Of a DNA stretch of 64,000 nt, positions 46,788 to 56,115 are shown in pieces. Origin of the DNA: Pseudomonadota bacterium. GTDB lineage: Bacteria > Pseudomonadota > Alphaproteobacteria > Acetobacterales > Acetobacteraceae. Below the pieces are notes generated by a model. It was not told the DNA's origin and ran no database searches. It saw nothing but the letters and a program-made list of their open reading frames with translations. The stretch spans positions 1-64,000 of the forward strand of contig JAJZFA010000054.1 in NCBI GenBank assembly GCA_021805565.1, given 5' to 3'. How positions within the stretch are numbered: the stretch's first letter is position 1; each line of letters begins with the position of its first letter. Both the position numbers and the translations under genes were made by a program.

Positions 46788-47642
46788 CTACGCGGTCAAC
46801 TGGCGCTTGATCTCCATCCACTGGTCAAGGATCGGCAGAATCGCGTCCGCCGGCTCCGACGGCAGGCTGGGATAGACCATATCGACATCCAGCGCCTGAT
46901 ATCGCGCGATCAGCGCCGCATCCGGCGGCTGGGCACCCACGACGATTTGCAGGGCCGCGGGGTCCCTGCCCGCTTCGGCGGCCATCTGACGGAACTGGGG
47001 AATCACCTCGGTCAGCGGCGCTTTATCGCCGGCGGTCACCTGCGGCATCCACCCGTCGCCATACCGGATGGCCCGCCGGGCGCTATAGGGGAAAGCACCG
47101 CCGATCAGGATGGGCGGATGTGGCGCCCGGGCCGGTTTCGGCCATGCCGCCATCGGGCCGAAATCGACAAAGTCGCCATGGTACTCCGCCGCATCTTGCG
47201 TCCAGATCGCCTTCATCGCCTCGATTCGTTCCCGCACCAGTTTGTGACGCTGAGGAAAATCGGTGCCGTGGTTTTCCATCTCATCGCGGTTCCAGCCGTT
47301 GCCGATGCCAAACAGGAAACGGCCCGCGGAGACGACATCGATGGAAGCGACCAACTTGGCGGTCTGGATCGGATCGCGCTGGGCAACCAGACAAACCCCC
47401 GTGCCCAGCGTCAGCGTCGTGGTGGCGGCGGCCGCCGCGGTCAGTGTCACGAACGGGTCCATCACGTCGAAATATCGTTTCGGCAGGTCCGGACCCAGCG
47501 GGAACGGCGTCTTGCGCGATAGCGGGATATGCGAATGTTCGGGGGCGAACAGGCAGTCGAAGCCGCGTTCTTCCATGGCCCGCGCCAGCGCGGCGGGGCC
47601 GATGGAATATTCGGTGAAGAACATCGACGCGCCGAATTTCAT
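46788..47642 (-). CDS. LLM class F420-dependent oxidoreductase
   Basis: The 284-aa protein starts MKFGASMFFTEYSIGPAALA and has SHIPLSRKTPFPLGPDLPKR, LTLGTGVCLVAQRDPIQTAK, ASIDVVSAGRFLFGIGNGWN and HPPILIGGAFPYSARRAIRY. These match the TIGR03619-like F420-dependent LLM subgroup, although cofactor use cannot be proven from sequence. The start at 47642 is where similarity begins; the longer frame upstream overlaps the next gene. It lies 23 bp downstream of the medium-chain reductase on the same strand and may share its transcript. Confidence 0.88.
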   Translation of the reverse strand: MKFGASMFFTEYSIGPAALARAMEERGFDCLFAPEHSHIPLSRKTPFPLGPDLPKRYFDVMDPFVTLTAAAAATTTLTLGTGVCLVAQRDPIQTAKLVASIDVVSAGRFLFGIGNGWNRDEMENHGTDFPQRHKLVRERIEAMKAIWTQDAAEYHGDFVDFGPMAAWPKPARAPHPPILIGGAFPYSARRAIRYGDGWMPQVTAGDKAPLTEVIPQFRQMAAEAGRDPAALQIVVGAQPPDAALIARYQALDVDMVYPSLPSEPADAILPILDQWMEIKRQLTA

Positions 47643-47665
47643 GTCACGCCCCCGAACGGTACGCC

Positions 47666-48685
47666 TTACCCGTGACTGGACGCGACCCGGACGAGCAATT
47701 TGCCGAAATTCCGCCCGCTCAGAATGCCGATCAGCGCCTCGGGGGCATTTTCCAGTCCGTCGATCACGTCTTCGCGGTAAGCAAGCGTGCCGGCGGCGAT
47801 CCAGGGTTCGGCCATCGCGCGCCATTCGGACATCCGTTCCGGCCGGTCGGACACGATGAAGCCCTGGATCAGGATACGTTTGCCGACGACCGAGATCAGG
47901 TTTGGTCCCGGCCGGACGGTTTGGTCGTTATAGTGTGCGACCATGCCGCACATGGCGACGCGGGCGAAGGCGTTGAGTTGTTCGAATACGGCGAGTTGCA
48001 CATCGCCGCCGACATTTTCGAAGTAGCCGTCGATGCCGTTCGGGCAGGCATTGCGCAGTTCCTGACGCAGATCCATCGAGCGGTGATCGACGCAGGCGTC
48101 GAAGCCCAGCGAATCTTGTACATACAGACACTTATCGGGACCGCCGGCGATGCCGACGACGCGGGCGCCGGCCCGTTTGGCGATTTGTCCCGCCACCGAA
48201 CCGACCGCGCCGGATGCGGCCGAGACGACGAAGGTCTCGCCCGCCTTGGGCTTGCAGATTTCCGTCACGCCGGCATACGCCGTGGCACCGGGCATGCCCA
48301 GCACCCCGAGATAGGCCGACAGCGAGGCCGCGCCCTTCGGAAGCTTGAACAGTTGCGCGCCGGGACTGACCGAATGCGTCTGCCAGCCGCGCGCGCCGGC
48401 CACGATGTCGCCGGGCGCAAACGCCGGGTCGGACGACTTGACAACTTCCCCGACGGTTTCGCCGGTCATGACCTCGCCGATCTGGATCGGCGCGGCGTAG
48501 GATTTTTCCTCGCGCAGGCGGCCGCGCATATAGGGGTCGATCGACAGCCATAGGGTGCGGGTGACGACCTCGCCAGGGCCTGAAGTGGGAACGGCATCCT
48601 CCACGATGCCAAAATCGGTGGCCACGGGCTCGCCCTTGGGGCGGCGCTTGAGGACGACGGAACGGCGGATACTCGAATCGGTCAT
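47666..48685 (-). CDS. NADP-dependent oxidoreductase, medium-chain (leukotriene B4 12-hydroxydehydrogenase-like)
   Basis: The 339-aa protein belongs to the zinc-free MDR group related to prostaglandin reductase and CurA: RTLWLSIDPYMRGRLREEKS near the N-terminus, FVVSAASGAVGSVAGQIAKR as the NADPH loop (AxxGxxG), and FDACVDHRSMDLRQELRNAC, then YFENVGG. These enzymes reduce the C=C bond of enones. The start at 48685 overlaps the alcohol dehydrogenase stop by 4 bp (ATGA), so the two are co-translated. Confidence 0.92.
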   Translation of the reverse strand: MTDSSIRRSVVLKRRPKGEPVATDFGIVEDAVPTSGPGEVVTRTLWLSIDPYMRGRLREEKSYAAPIQIGEVMTGETVGEVVKSSDPAFAPGDIVAGARGWQTHSVSPGAQLFKLPKGAASLSAYLGVLGMPGATAYAGVTEICKPKAGETFVVSAASGAVGSVAGQIAKRAGARVVGIAGGPDKCLYVQDSLGFDACVDHRSMDLRQELRNACPNGIDGYFENVGGDVQLAVFEQLNAFARVAMCGMVAHYNDQTVRPGPNLISVVGKRILIQGFIVSDRPERMSEWRAMAEPWIAAGTLAYREDVIDGLENAPEALIGILSGRNFGKLLVRVASSHG

Positions 48686-49755
48686 GCTACAGACTCCGCT
48701 TTCAAAACAAGGCGGCCGGTGACCTTTCCGTCACGCAGCCGCATCAGGGCTTCCTGGGCGTGGCTTTGCGGAACGGCGGTGACCGGCAGGGCGAGCAATT
48801 CGCCGTCCTGTGCCAGCTTGACCAGTTCCCGCAATTCCTTGGGGTTGCCGACGTAGCTGCCTTGCACGGTCAGCACGCGGATCGCCATAATCGGCAGCGG
48901 CAATGTCAGTTCGCCGCCGAACAGGCCCACCTGGATCAGCTTGCCGCCCTTGGCCAGGGCGCCGAACGCGAACCGGGCTGTGGCGGTGCCGTTCACCAGA
49001 TCGATCACGGCTGGAACGGGCCCGCCGGCCGCCTCGATAATGCGCTTGGTCACGGCGGGGCCTTCGCCGCTGCCGTCCACCGCTTTGTGGGCGCCGGCCT
49101 TCAACGCGGCCTCGCGCTTTTCGGCGCTGATATCCACGCTGATAATGTTCCGGTGCTTCAATGCCTTCAGCACGGCGACGGCGTTCAGGCCCAGGCCGCC
49201 CGCGCCCACCAGCACGATCGGCTGGTCCGGCGCCAGCGGCATGACCTTCTTGATCGCCGAATAGACGGTGATGCCGGAACACGCATAGGTCGCGGCAACC
49301 GCCGGGTCGAGCGTGCCGGGGTCGATCAGGTGACGCGGATGCGGGGCAACGACGTGGGTTCCGTAGCCGCCGTTCTGGTAAACGCCCAGGCTGCGGTTGG
49401 CGACCGAGCACATGTTGTCTTCCTCGGCGAGGCAGGTTTCGCATTTGCCGCAGCCAAGCCAGGGGAATACAATGCGCAAATCGCCTACTTTAACGCCCTT
49501 GGCGTCGGGGCCGAGTTTGGCGACCCGTCCGACGATTTCGTGGCCCATGGCGAGCGGAAGGACCACGCCGCGATCGGTCAGCGACATTTTCTTCCCGCCG
49601 CCGACGTCGTAATAGCCTTCCCAGATATGCAGGTCGGAGTGGCACACGCCGCAATGGGTGACTTCGAGAAGAACCTCGGTGCCCGTTGGTTCGGGTGTTG
49701 GAAGTTCGATATCCTTCAGCGGTTGTCCGTTTTCGACCACAGCCCACGCGCGCAT
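48682..49755 (-). CDS. Zinc-dependent alcohol dehydrogenase
   Basis: The 357-aa protein is a zinc MDR alcohol dehydrogenase. Catalytic zinc ligands lie in VTHCGVCHSDLHIWEGYYDV and MGHEIVGRVAKLGPDAKGVK. The structural zinc cysteines appear in WLGCGKCETCLAEEDNMC, and the cofactor loop is VLVGAGGLGLNAVAVLKALK. It oxidises an alcohol with NAD(P). GGAGGCAAAC precedes the start at 49755. It is the first gene of a three-gene minus-strand run with the enone reductase-like and LLM genes, which suggests processing of an unsaturated alcohol or aldehyde (inference). Confidence 0.93.
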   Translation of the reverse strand: MRAWAVVENGQPLKDIELPTPEPTGTEVLLEVTHCGVCHSDLHIWEGYYDVGGGKKMSLTDRGVVLPLAMGHEIVGRVAKLGPDAKGVKVGDLRIVFPWLGCGKCETCLAEEDNMCSVANRSLGVYQNGGYGTHVVAPHPRHLIDPGTLDPAVAATYACSGITVYSAIKKVMPLAPDQPIVLVGAGGLGLNAVAVLKALKHRNIISVDISAEKREAALKAGAHKAVDGSGEGPAVTKRIIEAAGGPVPAVIDLVNGTATARFAFGALAKGGKLIQVGLFGGELTLPLPIMAIRVLTVQGSYVGNPKELRELVKLAQDGELLALPVTAVPQSHAQEALMRLRDGKVTGRLVLKAESVA

Positions 49756-49907
49756 GTTTGCCTCCTGCTTTCCGACGTTGGGCGCATGGATAGCGTCTGG
49801 CGCGGATTACGCAAGGCCGGCGGTCCCCTGGACGTTTGCCTCTGTCGCCTCCGCCATCGTGCGGTGTTGGTAGCCCGTCGGCGTAAAGTGCCTATCGCGC
49901 ACTTCTT

Positions 49908-51518
49908 TCAGTGCAGCTCCGCCAGACCCATGGCATGGCCGAAGCGGCGCGACGGTTCTTGAGCGTCGCCGTATTTGCGGTGCATGGCAGTGTGATAGGC
50001 GGCGGCCAGCAGCAGCGTGTCGCGGTCCGGCTGGCTGTTGGTGCCGAAATCCATCAGCATGCACTGGGCAATTTCCTGATTATGCGGGTCGTTGCCCAGC
50101 TTGCACGCCGACAGCGCGATTTGCCGCACCAGCCGGTCGCGATCGGGCACGCTGTCGCAATACGCCTGGGTCCAGCCGATCGCCTCATCGCCATTCAACG
50201 CCAGGATCGCGATATCGATGCGCGCCAGCAACTGACCGACATCGAGGCCACCGGCGCCCGCGGGCGCTTTCGGCGATACCGGATGCTCTTCGCCGATGCC
50301 CCTCTGGTTATAGGCCACCCGGTTGGCGAACATCGCGGCGACGTAAAGCAGGCGTAAACGGCGCGGGTGATCGAACGTGTCGTAAAACCAGGCGAGTGTA
50401 TTATGATATTCATAGCAATGGTGCGGCATGTTGAAGGCGTTCGGATCGCGGGTTTCCAGGACGGTTTGCGCGACGGCGATCTGTAGTACGTCCAGAATGC
50501 GGCGCGGATTTTTGCCGGCCTTCAACAGTTTTGTCACCGCCTCCAACGTTTCGACCTCTCCCTGGCGTAGCACGGCCTGCGTCAGGTCCGCTGCTTCCTG
50601 CCGGTCCACCGGCCGGTCGTTGCGCAACATCGCCAGTTCGGCCTCGCTGACACCGCCGTACGGAATGGCCCGCAGCGTTTCGCCCTCGATGGTCATTTTG
50701 ACGTAGTTGCAGGCCACTTCGTAGGTCGAATACCAGCGTGGGCCGACGGCAATATCCAGCGCCCCCGCGTAGATGACCTGCCTGGCGTTGTTCCACCCCA
50801 GCGCATTGCCGAGTTCGACGGTCGAGCGCGCGCGATAGGCCTTGTGACCGGTCGTGTACGACCGGTTGTGAAGCACCCGGTCCTGCACGTCGATCAGCCC
50901 CGCGAAGCACATTTCGGCAAGAACATCGCGACGTTCGGCCGGGTTGTGCATCAGCCCGAGGAAGACGCGGTAGGCATCCACAACCTGTCCGCGGTGCACC
51001 AGGGTCATCCAGGTGTTCAGCCGCTCCTTCAGCGGGCCATCTTGCATGACCGGCTCCTGATCCGGCCAGAAAACGGCCGGGGCTGGCGGAGACGCTTCCA
51101 CCTGCACGTCGCCGCGATGGCGGGTGTAGTGGCCGGGCGCCTTGTCGATCTTCTGGTTCCAGATATCCAACCCGGTGGGAATGTACCAAATGGTTTGCGC
51201 CATTGGCAGCATCGCCAGATGGGACGGCAGCATCCGGGTCAGGTTGATAGTCGCCCTGGCACTGAGCAGGCAGTGGTCGTTGTTGACGAAATTCGGATAA
51301 CCGTCGTCCATCCGTTCGTGATACGGAACGTGCGTATAGGGCGCGTGGATACGCACACCCTCCGCCACGATTTCCGTCAGCGGGCGGCCCGCGCGGATCA
51401 GGTCGTAATACACATCGCTGGCGCCCTTCTGGTCGCGCATCAGGCACCGGTCTTCCAGCTTATCGTACAGCCCGCGTACCGTGCCACTGTGTTGTCCGGC
51501 CGCGATGTCGGTATCCAT
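49908..51518 (-). CDS. Conserved-looking protein of unknown function (536 aa)
   Basis: I do not recognise this 536-aa protein. It is clearly coding: single long frame, a start at 51518 after GGAAACC, and even amino-acid composition. No signal peptide or membrane helix is visible. The N-terminal third contains HAPYTHVPYHERMDDGYPNF and MLPMAQTIWYIPTGLDIWNQ. The rest is mainly helical, with HHCYEYHNTLAWFYDTFDHP and DIAILALNGDEAIGWTQAYC. The number of His and Tyr/Trp residues hints at a metal or cofactor site, comparable in style to questin-oxidase-like helical proteins, but that is a guess. It stands alone, with 152 bp to the divergent-side ADH gene and 338 bp to the aldolase. Confidence 0.8.
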   Translation of the reverse strand: MDTDIAAGQHSGTVRGLYDKLEDRCLMRDQKGASDVYYDLIRAGRPLTEIVAEGVRIHAPYTHVPYHERMDDGYPNFVNNDHCLLSARATINLTRMLPSHLAMLPMAQTIWYIPTGLDIWNQKIDKAPGHYTRHRGDVQVEASPPAPAVFWPDQEPVMQDGPLKERLNTWMTLVHRGQVVDAYRVFLGLMHNPAERRDVLAEMCFAGLIDVQDRVLHNRSYTTGHKAYRARSTVELGNALGWNNARQVIYAGALDIAVGPRWYSTYEVACNYVKMTIEGETLRAIPYGGVSEAELAMLRNDRPVDRQEAADLTQAVLRQGEVETLEAVTKLLKAGKNPRRILDVLQIAVAQTVLETRDPNAFNMPHHCYEYHNTLAWFYDTFDHPRRLRLLYVAAMFANRVAYNQRGIGEEHPVSPKAPAGAGGLDVGQLLARIDIAILALNGDEAIGWTQAYCDSVPDRDRLVRQIALSACKLGNDPHNQEIAQCMLMDFGTNSQPDRDTLLLAAAYHTAMHRKYGDAQEPSRRFGHAMGLAELH

Positions 51519-51856
51519 CTTATGGTTTCCTCCGGCTATCCGTCGATGCCGGCGATCCTACGCTTCGCTTGGCGGCGGCGACAACCATGGCGCCGGTTCC
51601 GCGGGGCGGGCCACCGAAATAATCGGCAACGAACGAGCCGCCGGCGCGGTGACGGCACAGGGGATCGTTTCATTTCTAACACCGCACCGGTTGGCCAAAT
51701 ATTGTTTGCGGTGCGTAGAATTTCCCAGTGCCGGCCGAAGTCGCCCGGATGCTGGACGCACAGGCCGTTTGGTTAGACGCCGACCGCGCCTGGGCGACGA
51801 GCCAGCCAAACTGCCCTGACAGACTGCCGGCGGCGATGGATTGCCGCTGAAAAGTG
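51519..51856. other. 338-bp intergenic region
   Basis: This region lies between the start of the unknown 536-aa gene and the end of the threonine aldolase gene, both on the minus strand. It should hold the unknown gene's promoter. A slightly AT-richer patch is present around 51660-51725. No clear box pair, hairpin or small gene was seen. Confidence 0.4.
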
Positions 51857-52918
51857 TCAGACCAACACCTGCCGCATGATCGCCAGGGTTTCGGCGATGT
51901 GCGCCGCGCTCACGTCCAGATGCGTGCAGGCGCGCCCGCGGAATGGTCCAGATACCGAAACAGTTACGCCGAACGGCCGCAACCGGGCAGCGAATGCGGC
52001 CGCCGTAAGCCCCGAACCTTCGGTGCCGAAAAACACCAAATTCGTTTCCGGCGGTTCAACCGTTATTCCCGGTATCCGGCTCATGCCCTCGGCCAGGGCG
52101 GCGGCATTGGCGTGATCCTGGGCGAGACGGCCGATATTGTGGTCCAGTGCGTAGAGACAGGCGGCGGCGTTCATGCCGCCCTGGCGCATCGATCCGCCCA
52201 GCCGTTGCTTCCAGCGCCATGCCTCGCCGATAAATTCCGTGGAACCCGCCAGTACCGCGCCCAGCGGTGCGCCCAGGCCCTTGGTAAAATCCAGCCAGAC
52301 CGTGTCGCAATCGGCAACGACATCCCGCGCGTCCACGCCAAGCGCCACCGCCGCGTTCATCAAGCGGGCGCCATCCACGTGAACCTGCATCCCGTGTTCA
52401 TGCGCCACATCGGCCACGGCTTTCAGCTCCGCAACCTGCCAGCACGCACCGCCGCCCTTGTTGGCGGTCTGCTCGACCTCCACCAGTCGCTGCGGCGGCG
52501 CGTAGCGAGAGATCGGGCGGATCGCGTCGCGCAACGTGTCCGCGCTGAAAATGCCGCGCGCGCCCGGCAGTCCGCGGATCGTAACACCGCCGATCGCGCC
52601 CGGACCCCCGGCCTCGCTAGACTGAATATGGGCATCCTGGTGCGCGAGAATTTCGTCGCCCCGGCGGCAATGGGTCGCCAACGCCACCTGATTGCACATC
52701 GTGCCCGACGGCAGGAACATCGCCGCCGATTTGCCCAACAACGCCGCCGTCCGGTCGCACAGCGCCCACACCGTGGGGTCGGAACCGTTCTGTTCGTCGC
52801 CCATATCGGCGTCCATCATCGCCTGCTTCATCGCGAGCGACGGCCGCGTTTGTGTATCGGAATACAGGTCGATGTGGACAGGAATGGAAAAATCGGCCCG
52901 TTTCGGTTCGTGGCTCAT
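51857..52918 (-). CDS. ltaE: Low-specificity threonine aldolase/beta-eliminating lyase family
   Basis: The 353-aa protein is a fold-type I PLP enzyme: IDLYSDTQTRPSLAMKQAMM at the start, AMFLPSGTMCNQVALATHCR, HIQSSEAGGPGAIGGVTIRG, HVDGARLMNAAVALGVDARD, and the PLP Lys in CDTVWLDFTKGLGAPLGAVL. Threonine aldolases split threonine or allo-threonine into glycine and acetaldehyde; substrate specificity within the family varies, so the symbol is approximate. It is divergent from the LLM gene at 53018 with a 99-bp shared promoter region. Confidence 0.88.
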   Translation of the reverse strand: MSHEPKRADFSIPVHIDLYSDTQTRPSLAMKQAMMDADMGDEQNGSDPTVWALCDRTAALLGKSAAMFLPSGTMCNQVALATHCRRGDEILAHQDAHIQSSEAGGPGAIGGVTIRGLPGARGIFSADTLRDAIRPISRYAPPQRLVEVEQTANKGGGACWQVAELKAVADVAHEHGMQVHVDGARLMNAAVALGVDARDVVADCDTVWLDFTKGLGAPLGAVLAGSTEFIGEAWRWKQRLGGSMRQGGMNAAACLYALDHNIGRLAQDHANAAALAEGMSRIPGITVEPPETNLVFFGTEGSGLTAAAFAARLRPFGVTVSVSGPFRGRACTHLDVSAAHIAETLAIMRQVLV

Positions 52919-53017
52919 CGTGGTGCGCTCCGCCGGCTATGGCGATGGTCGTACCAGAAGGGCCATTGCCTGCAAAGCCGACGCGTCGGATGGTGACGGC
53001 CCACGGAAGGGTGCCTG

Positions 53018-54061
53018 ATGAGATTTTCCAATTTTCTGTTTCCGGACGCGATGTCGGCCGCCGACGACGGGCGCGTAATCGACGAAACCCTGCGGGAAGC
53101 GCGGTTGACCGATGCACTGGGTTTCGACACGATCTGGCTTGCGGAGCATCATTTCGACGGCATTGTCGCCTATGTCGATCCCGTGGCCTTCGCCGCCGCC
53201 CTCGCGGTCGTTACGTCGCGCGCGCGGATCGGCTTCGCGGTGGCGCAGATGGCGCTGCACCACCCGGTTCGGTTCGCCGAACAAATGGCGCTGATCGACC
53301 ACCTCAGCAAAGGCCGGCTGATCGTCGGTCTGGGGCGCGGCACGGCGTATAATATCTACGACTACCAAGGCTACGGCATCGATCACACCGAAGCACAGGC
53401 GCGCTTCGAGGAAGCCGAGGCCATCATGATGCAGGCGTGGACCGGCCAGCCGGTGACCCATCGCGGCCGGTTCTTCGACCTGACACTGCCTGAACTGCGG
53501 CCTTCGGTGTTCACCCGGCCGCATCCCTATACGATCCGGGCGGCGGCGACCGAACACGGGATGCTTGAGATCGCCCGACGCGGCCAGCCGTTCATGATGA
53601 ACGTGCAAAGCAACGCCGTGACCGCCTATCGCATGGACCTTTACCGGCGGACCCTGCGGGAAACCGGACTGGACGATGCCGCCGTCGCCGCAAAAACCGA
53701 CGAATGCTGGGTCTGGCGCAACGTGTTCGTCGCCGAAACCGACGCGGAAGCTGAACGAATCGCCGTGCCCGCCTTCATCGCGATGCACGAGCACCGGGTG
53801 GCGATGCGTAACCGCATCCATGCCGAACACGGTGCGTCGATCCTGCCGATGCCGCCGCCGGGATCTGAACCGCCGCCGCACGCAGCGGTGGAGCATGCGC
53901 TGATCCACGGTTCCCCCGCCACCGTGGCGGCAAAACTGGCGCCGCTGAAAGCAACCGGCGTGGGCGGGCTGATCATGCAGTTCCGCCTTGGACCCATGAG
54001 CCATGAGCAAGCCGCGAACAGCCTGACGCTGTTCCATGATAAAGTGATGCCCGCGCTATGA
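53018..54061 (+). CDS. LLM class flavin-dependent oxidoreductase
   Basis: The 347-aa protein begins MRFSNFLFPDAMSAADDGRV and has FDTIWLAEHHFDGIVAYVDP, the luciferase alpha-type AEHHF pattern, then IGFAVAQMALHHPVRFAEQM, LSKGRLIVGLGRGTAYNIYD and YTIRAAATEHGMLEIARRGQ. It is closer to bacterial luciferase-like alkanal monooxygenases than the two other LLM proteins here. AAGGGTG precedes the ATG. It overlaps the MFS transporter by ATGA, so import and oxidation of one compound may be coupled (inference). Confidence 0.9.
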   Translation: MRFSNFLFPDAMSAADDGRVIDETLREARLTDALGFDTIWLAEHHFDGIVAYVDPVAFAAALAVVTSRARIGFAVAQMALHHPVRFAEQMALIDHLSKGRLIVGLGRGTAYNIYDYQGYGIDHTEAQARFEEAEAIMMQAWTGQPVTHRGRFFDLTLPELRPSVFTRPHPYTIRAAATEHGMLEIARRGQPFMMNVQSNAVTAYRMDLYRRTLRETGLDDAAVAAKTDECWVWRNVFVAETDAEAERIAVPAFIAMHEHRVAMRNRIHAEHGASILPMPPPGSEPPPHAAVEHALIHGSPATVAAKLAPLKATGVGGLIMQFRLGPMSHEQAANSLTLFHDKVMPAL

Positions 54062-55257
54062 CCGAGGATGATGGAACCGATTACTGGCGGCGCAACCTGT
54101 GGGTTTGCGTGTTCGGATCGTTCACCACGATCGTTGCGATGACGCTGTTGCTGCCGTTTCTGCCGCTCTACGTTCAGCAGTTGGGCGTATCCGACCGGAC
54201 GGCGATCGTGGAATGGTCGGGAATGGCCTACGGCGCCACCTTCCTCTCCGCCGCCCTGTTCGCCCCGCTATGGGGACGGCTCGGTGATCGTTACGGCCGA
54301 AAATTGATGCTGATCCGGTCCAGCCTGGGCATGGCGGTGGCAATGTCGCTGATAGGGCTTTCGCAAAATGTCTATCAGCTTGTCGCGCTGCGGTTGCTCG
54401 CGGGCCTGCTGGGCGGGTATTCGTCGGGGTCCATGATTTTGGTGGCGACACAAACGCCACGGTCTCAAACCGCCTGGGCACTGGGCACGATGTCGTCCGG
54501 CGTGATGGCCGGCAACCTCGCTGGCCCGCTGATCGGGGGCGCCCTGCCACAATGGATCGGCATCCGCATGACATTCGCCGCCGCCGGGGCGATCATATTC
54601 GTTGCGTTTCTGGCGACGGCCGTGCTGATCCGGGAAGCCCCCCGGCCAAGGCGGGCCGCCAACGTCAGGCACACCGCCGGATTTGCCTCGGTCGATAACA
54701 AGGGGCCGGTCATCGCGATGCTGTTCACCGGGATGCTGCTGATGTTCGCGAACATGTCGATCGAGCCGATCATCACGGTCTATGTCGCGCAAATCGTCCC
54801 CAACTCCGCGCATGTCACGATCGTCGCGGGGCTGGTCATGTCGGCCGCGGCACTGGGCAGCATTCTATCGGCCTCCCGGCTGGGCAGACTAGCGGATCGC
54901 GTTGGCCACTGGACCGTGATTGTCGGCTGCCTGCTGGTCTGCGCCGCGTTGCTCATCCCGCAGGCGTTCGTCACCGCCGGATGGCAACTGGTGGTGCTGC
55001 GCTTCCTGATGGGGCTCGCGCTGGGCGGGCTGCTGCCCTGCGTCGCGACGGTGATCCGGCATAACGTCCCTGAACGCAGCGCCGGCAGCATCCTGGGCTA
55101 TTCGACCTCGGCACAGTATGTGGGACAAGTGGCCGGACCGCTGGCGGGCGGTTTCGCTGGCGGCCATCTGGGTATGCGTTCGGTGTTTCTGGGCACATCC
55201 GTGCTTATGGCGGCCGGCGCGCTGTACGGGTGGATTTCCAAGCCGCGGCGCCCGTAA
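54058..55257 (+). CDS. MFS transporter
   Basis: The 399-aa protein has around 12 membrane helices and the MFS loop motif LFAPLWGRLGDRYGRKLMLI, with a multidrug-type second motif GLLGGYSSGSMILVATQTPR and GNLAGPLIGGALPQWIGIRM. This is the drug:H+ antiporter DHA1 pattern (GPxxGG in helix 5), so it is probably an exporter of a small lipophilic compound. Its start overlaps the LLM gene by 4 bp. About 690 bp with no intact gene follows. Confidence 0.92.
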   Translation: MTEDDGTDYWRRNLWVCVFGSFTTIVAMTLLLPFLPLYVQQLGVSDRTAIVEWSGMAYGATFLSAALFAPLWGRLGDRYGRKLMLIRSSLGMAVAMSLIGLSQNVYQLVALRLLAGLLGGYSSGSMILVATQTPRSQTAWALGTMSSGVMAGNLAGPLIGGALPQWIGIRMTFAAAGAIIFVAFLATAVLIREAPRPRRAANVRHTAGFASVDNKGPVIAMLFTGMLLMFANMSIEPIITVYVAQIVPNSAHVTIVAGLVMSAAALGSILSASRLGRLADRVGHWTVIVGCLLVCAALLIPQAFVTAGWQLVVLRFLMGLALGGLLPCVATVIRHNVPERSAGSILGYSTSAQYVGQVAGPLAGGFAGGHLGMRSVFLGTSVLMAAGALYGWISKPRRP

Positions 55258-55947
55258 AACTCGCCGGACGTAGCGACTCGGTGAAGGCGACCATAATAAG
55301 CAGGGTCGGATTTGTCGCGATTGCCCCGAAAATGCGATCTTGGCGCGATAGCGATGGGCGTGAATCCAGCCCCGATGCGCATTGGTGCGGGCGCATTCGA
55401 CGCCTCGGACGCTGGCGGAACGGGCGCCGACCATTCCGCTGGCAGCGGCCGGCCAGGGGTTCTGCCCCTGAACTGCCGACCCATTTCAGGGACCAGCAAG
55501 ACCACTGGCGCCGCCGATGGCGGGATGCGGCAGCCTCGGCCGGGGTAGCGGCCCGCCTGAACGATGCGCCTGACCGCGGCGCACCGGAAGGTTTGCGCCA
55601 GAAGCGATCCGCCGGACCATGGTGCTCGCCGGCTACGACCCTGGGACGCCCGGCATCGTCGAAAGCAGGTCGCGCGGCTCTGTCGGGCGTCGTCCAAAAA
55701 AAGGGCCGGCCTCAAGCCGCATCGCAACCGTGACAGGCTGACGCCCAAGCCCGATCCCAGTTTCAATACGAAGTGCGTCGGTATCCGCTGTCAGGCCGAT
55801 AGCGCCCGCGGCACCTGGGTCGGCGCGATCGGGGCGTCACGTGCGGACGCGACGCAGCAAACGCTTGACCGCGCCGGCATTGTTGAGCATTTTCCCGCCC
55901 CTCATAGGGCACCTTGATGCAGGTGTGCCGTTTTAAGGATCAGGCTG
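55258..55947. other. 690-bp intergenic region with decayed sequence
   Basis: No intact gene. Several short overlapping open frames on both strands have shadow-like composition. The only protein-like trace is the possible transposase remnant near 55640-55800. The rpmG promoter should lie in the last 150 bp. Confidence 0.5.
55640..55800 (+). pseudogene. Possible IS630-type transposase remnant
   Basis: One frame reads AGLKPHRNRDRLTPKPDPSF, which resembles the GLKPHR...F-LS-DP-F stretch common in IS630 transposases just before the DDE domain. Upstream residues fit poorly, and the expected VDEKSQ motif is absent. There are no terminal repeats I can see. This is a weak call from memory of the family. 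Confidence 0.3.
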
Positions 55948-56115
55948 ATGGCCAAGTCGAACACCGTTCAGATCAAGCTGGTATCCACGGCGGATACCGG
56001 ATTTTTCTATGTGACGAAAAAGAATGCCCGGGCACAGACCACGAAGCTGGAGCTGAACAAATACGACCCGGTTGTTCGCAAGCATGTTCCGTTCAAGGAA
56101 GCCAAAATTAAATAG
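55948..56115 (+). CDS. rpmG: 50S ribosomal protein L33
   Basis: This 55-aa protein starts [20 protein letters not shown] and continues [20 protein letters not shown], then [15 protein letters not shown]. It matches L33 across its full length; it is the cysteine-free form common in Proteobacteria. AAGGA lies 8 nt before the ATG. The last 8 bp overlap the 3' end of the convergent pleD-like gene. The rpmG/pleD neighbourhood occurs in other alphaproteobacteria (recalled, not checked). Confidence 0.95.
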   Translation: MAKSNTVQIKLVSTADTGFFYVTKKNARAQTTKLELNKYDPVVRKHVPFKEAKIK

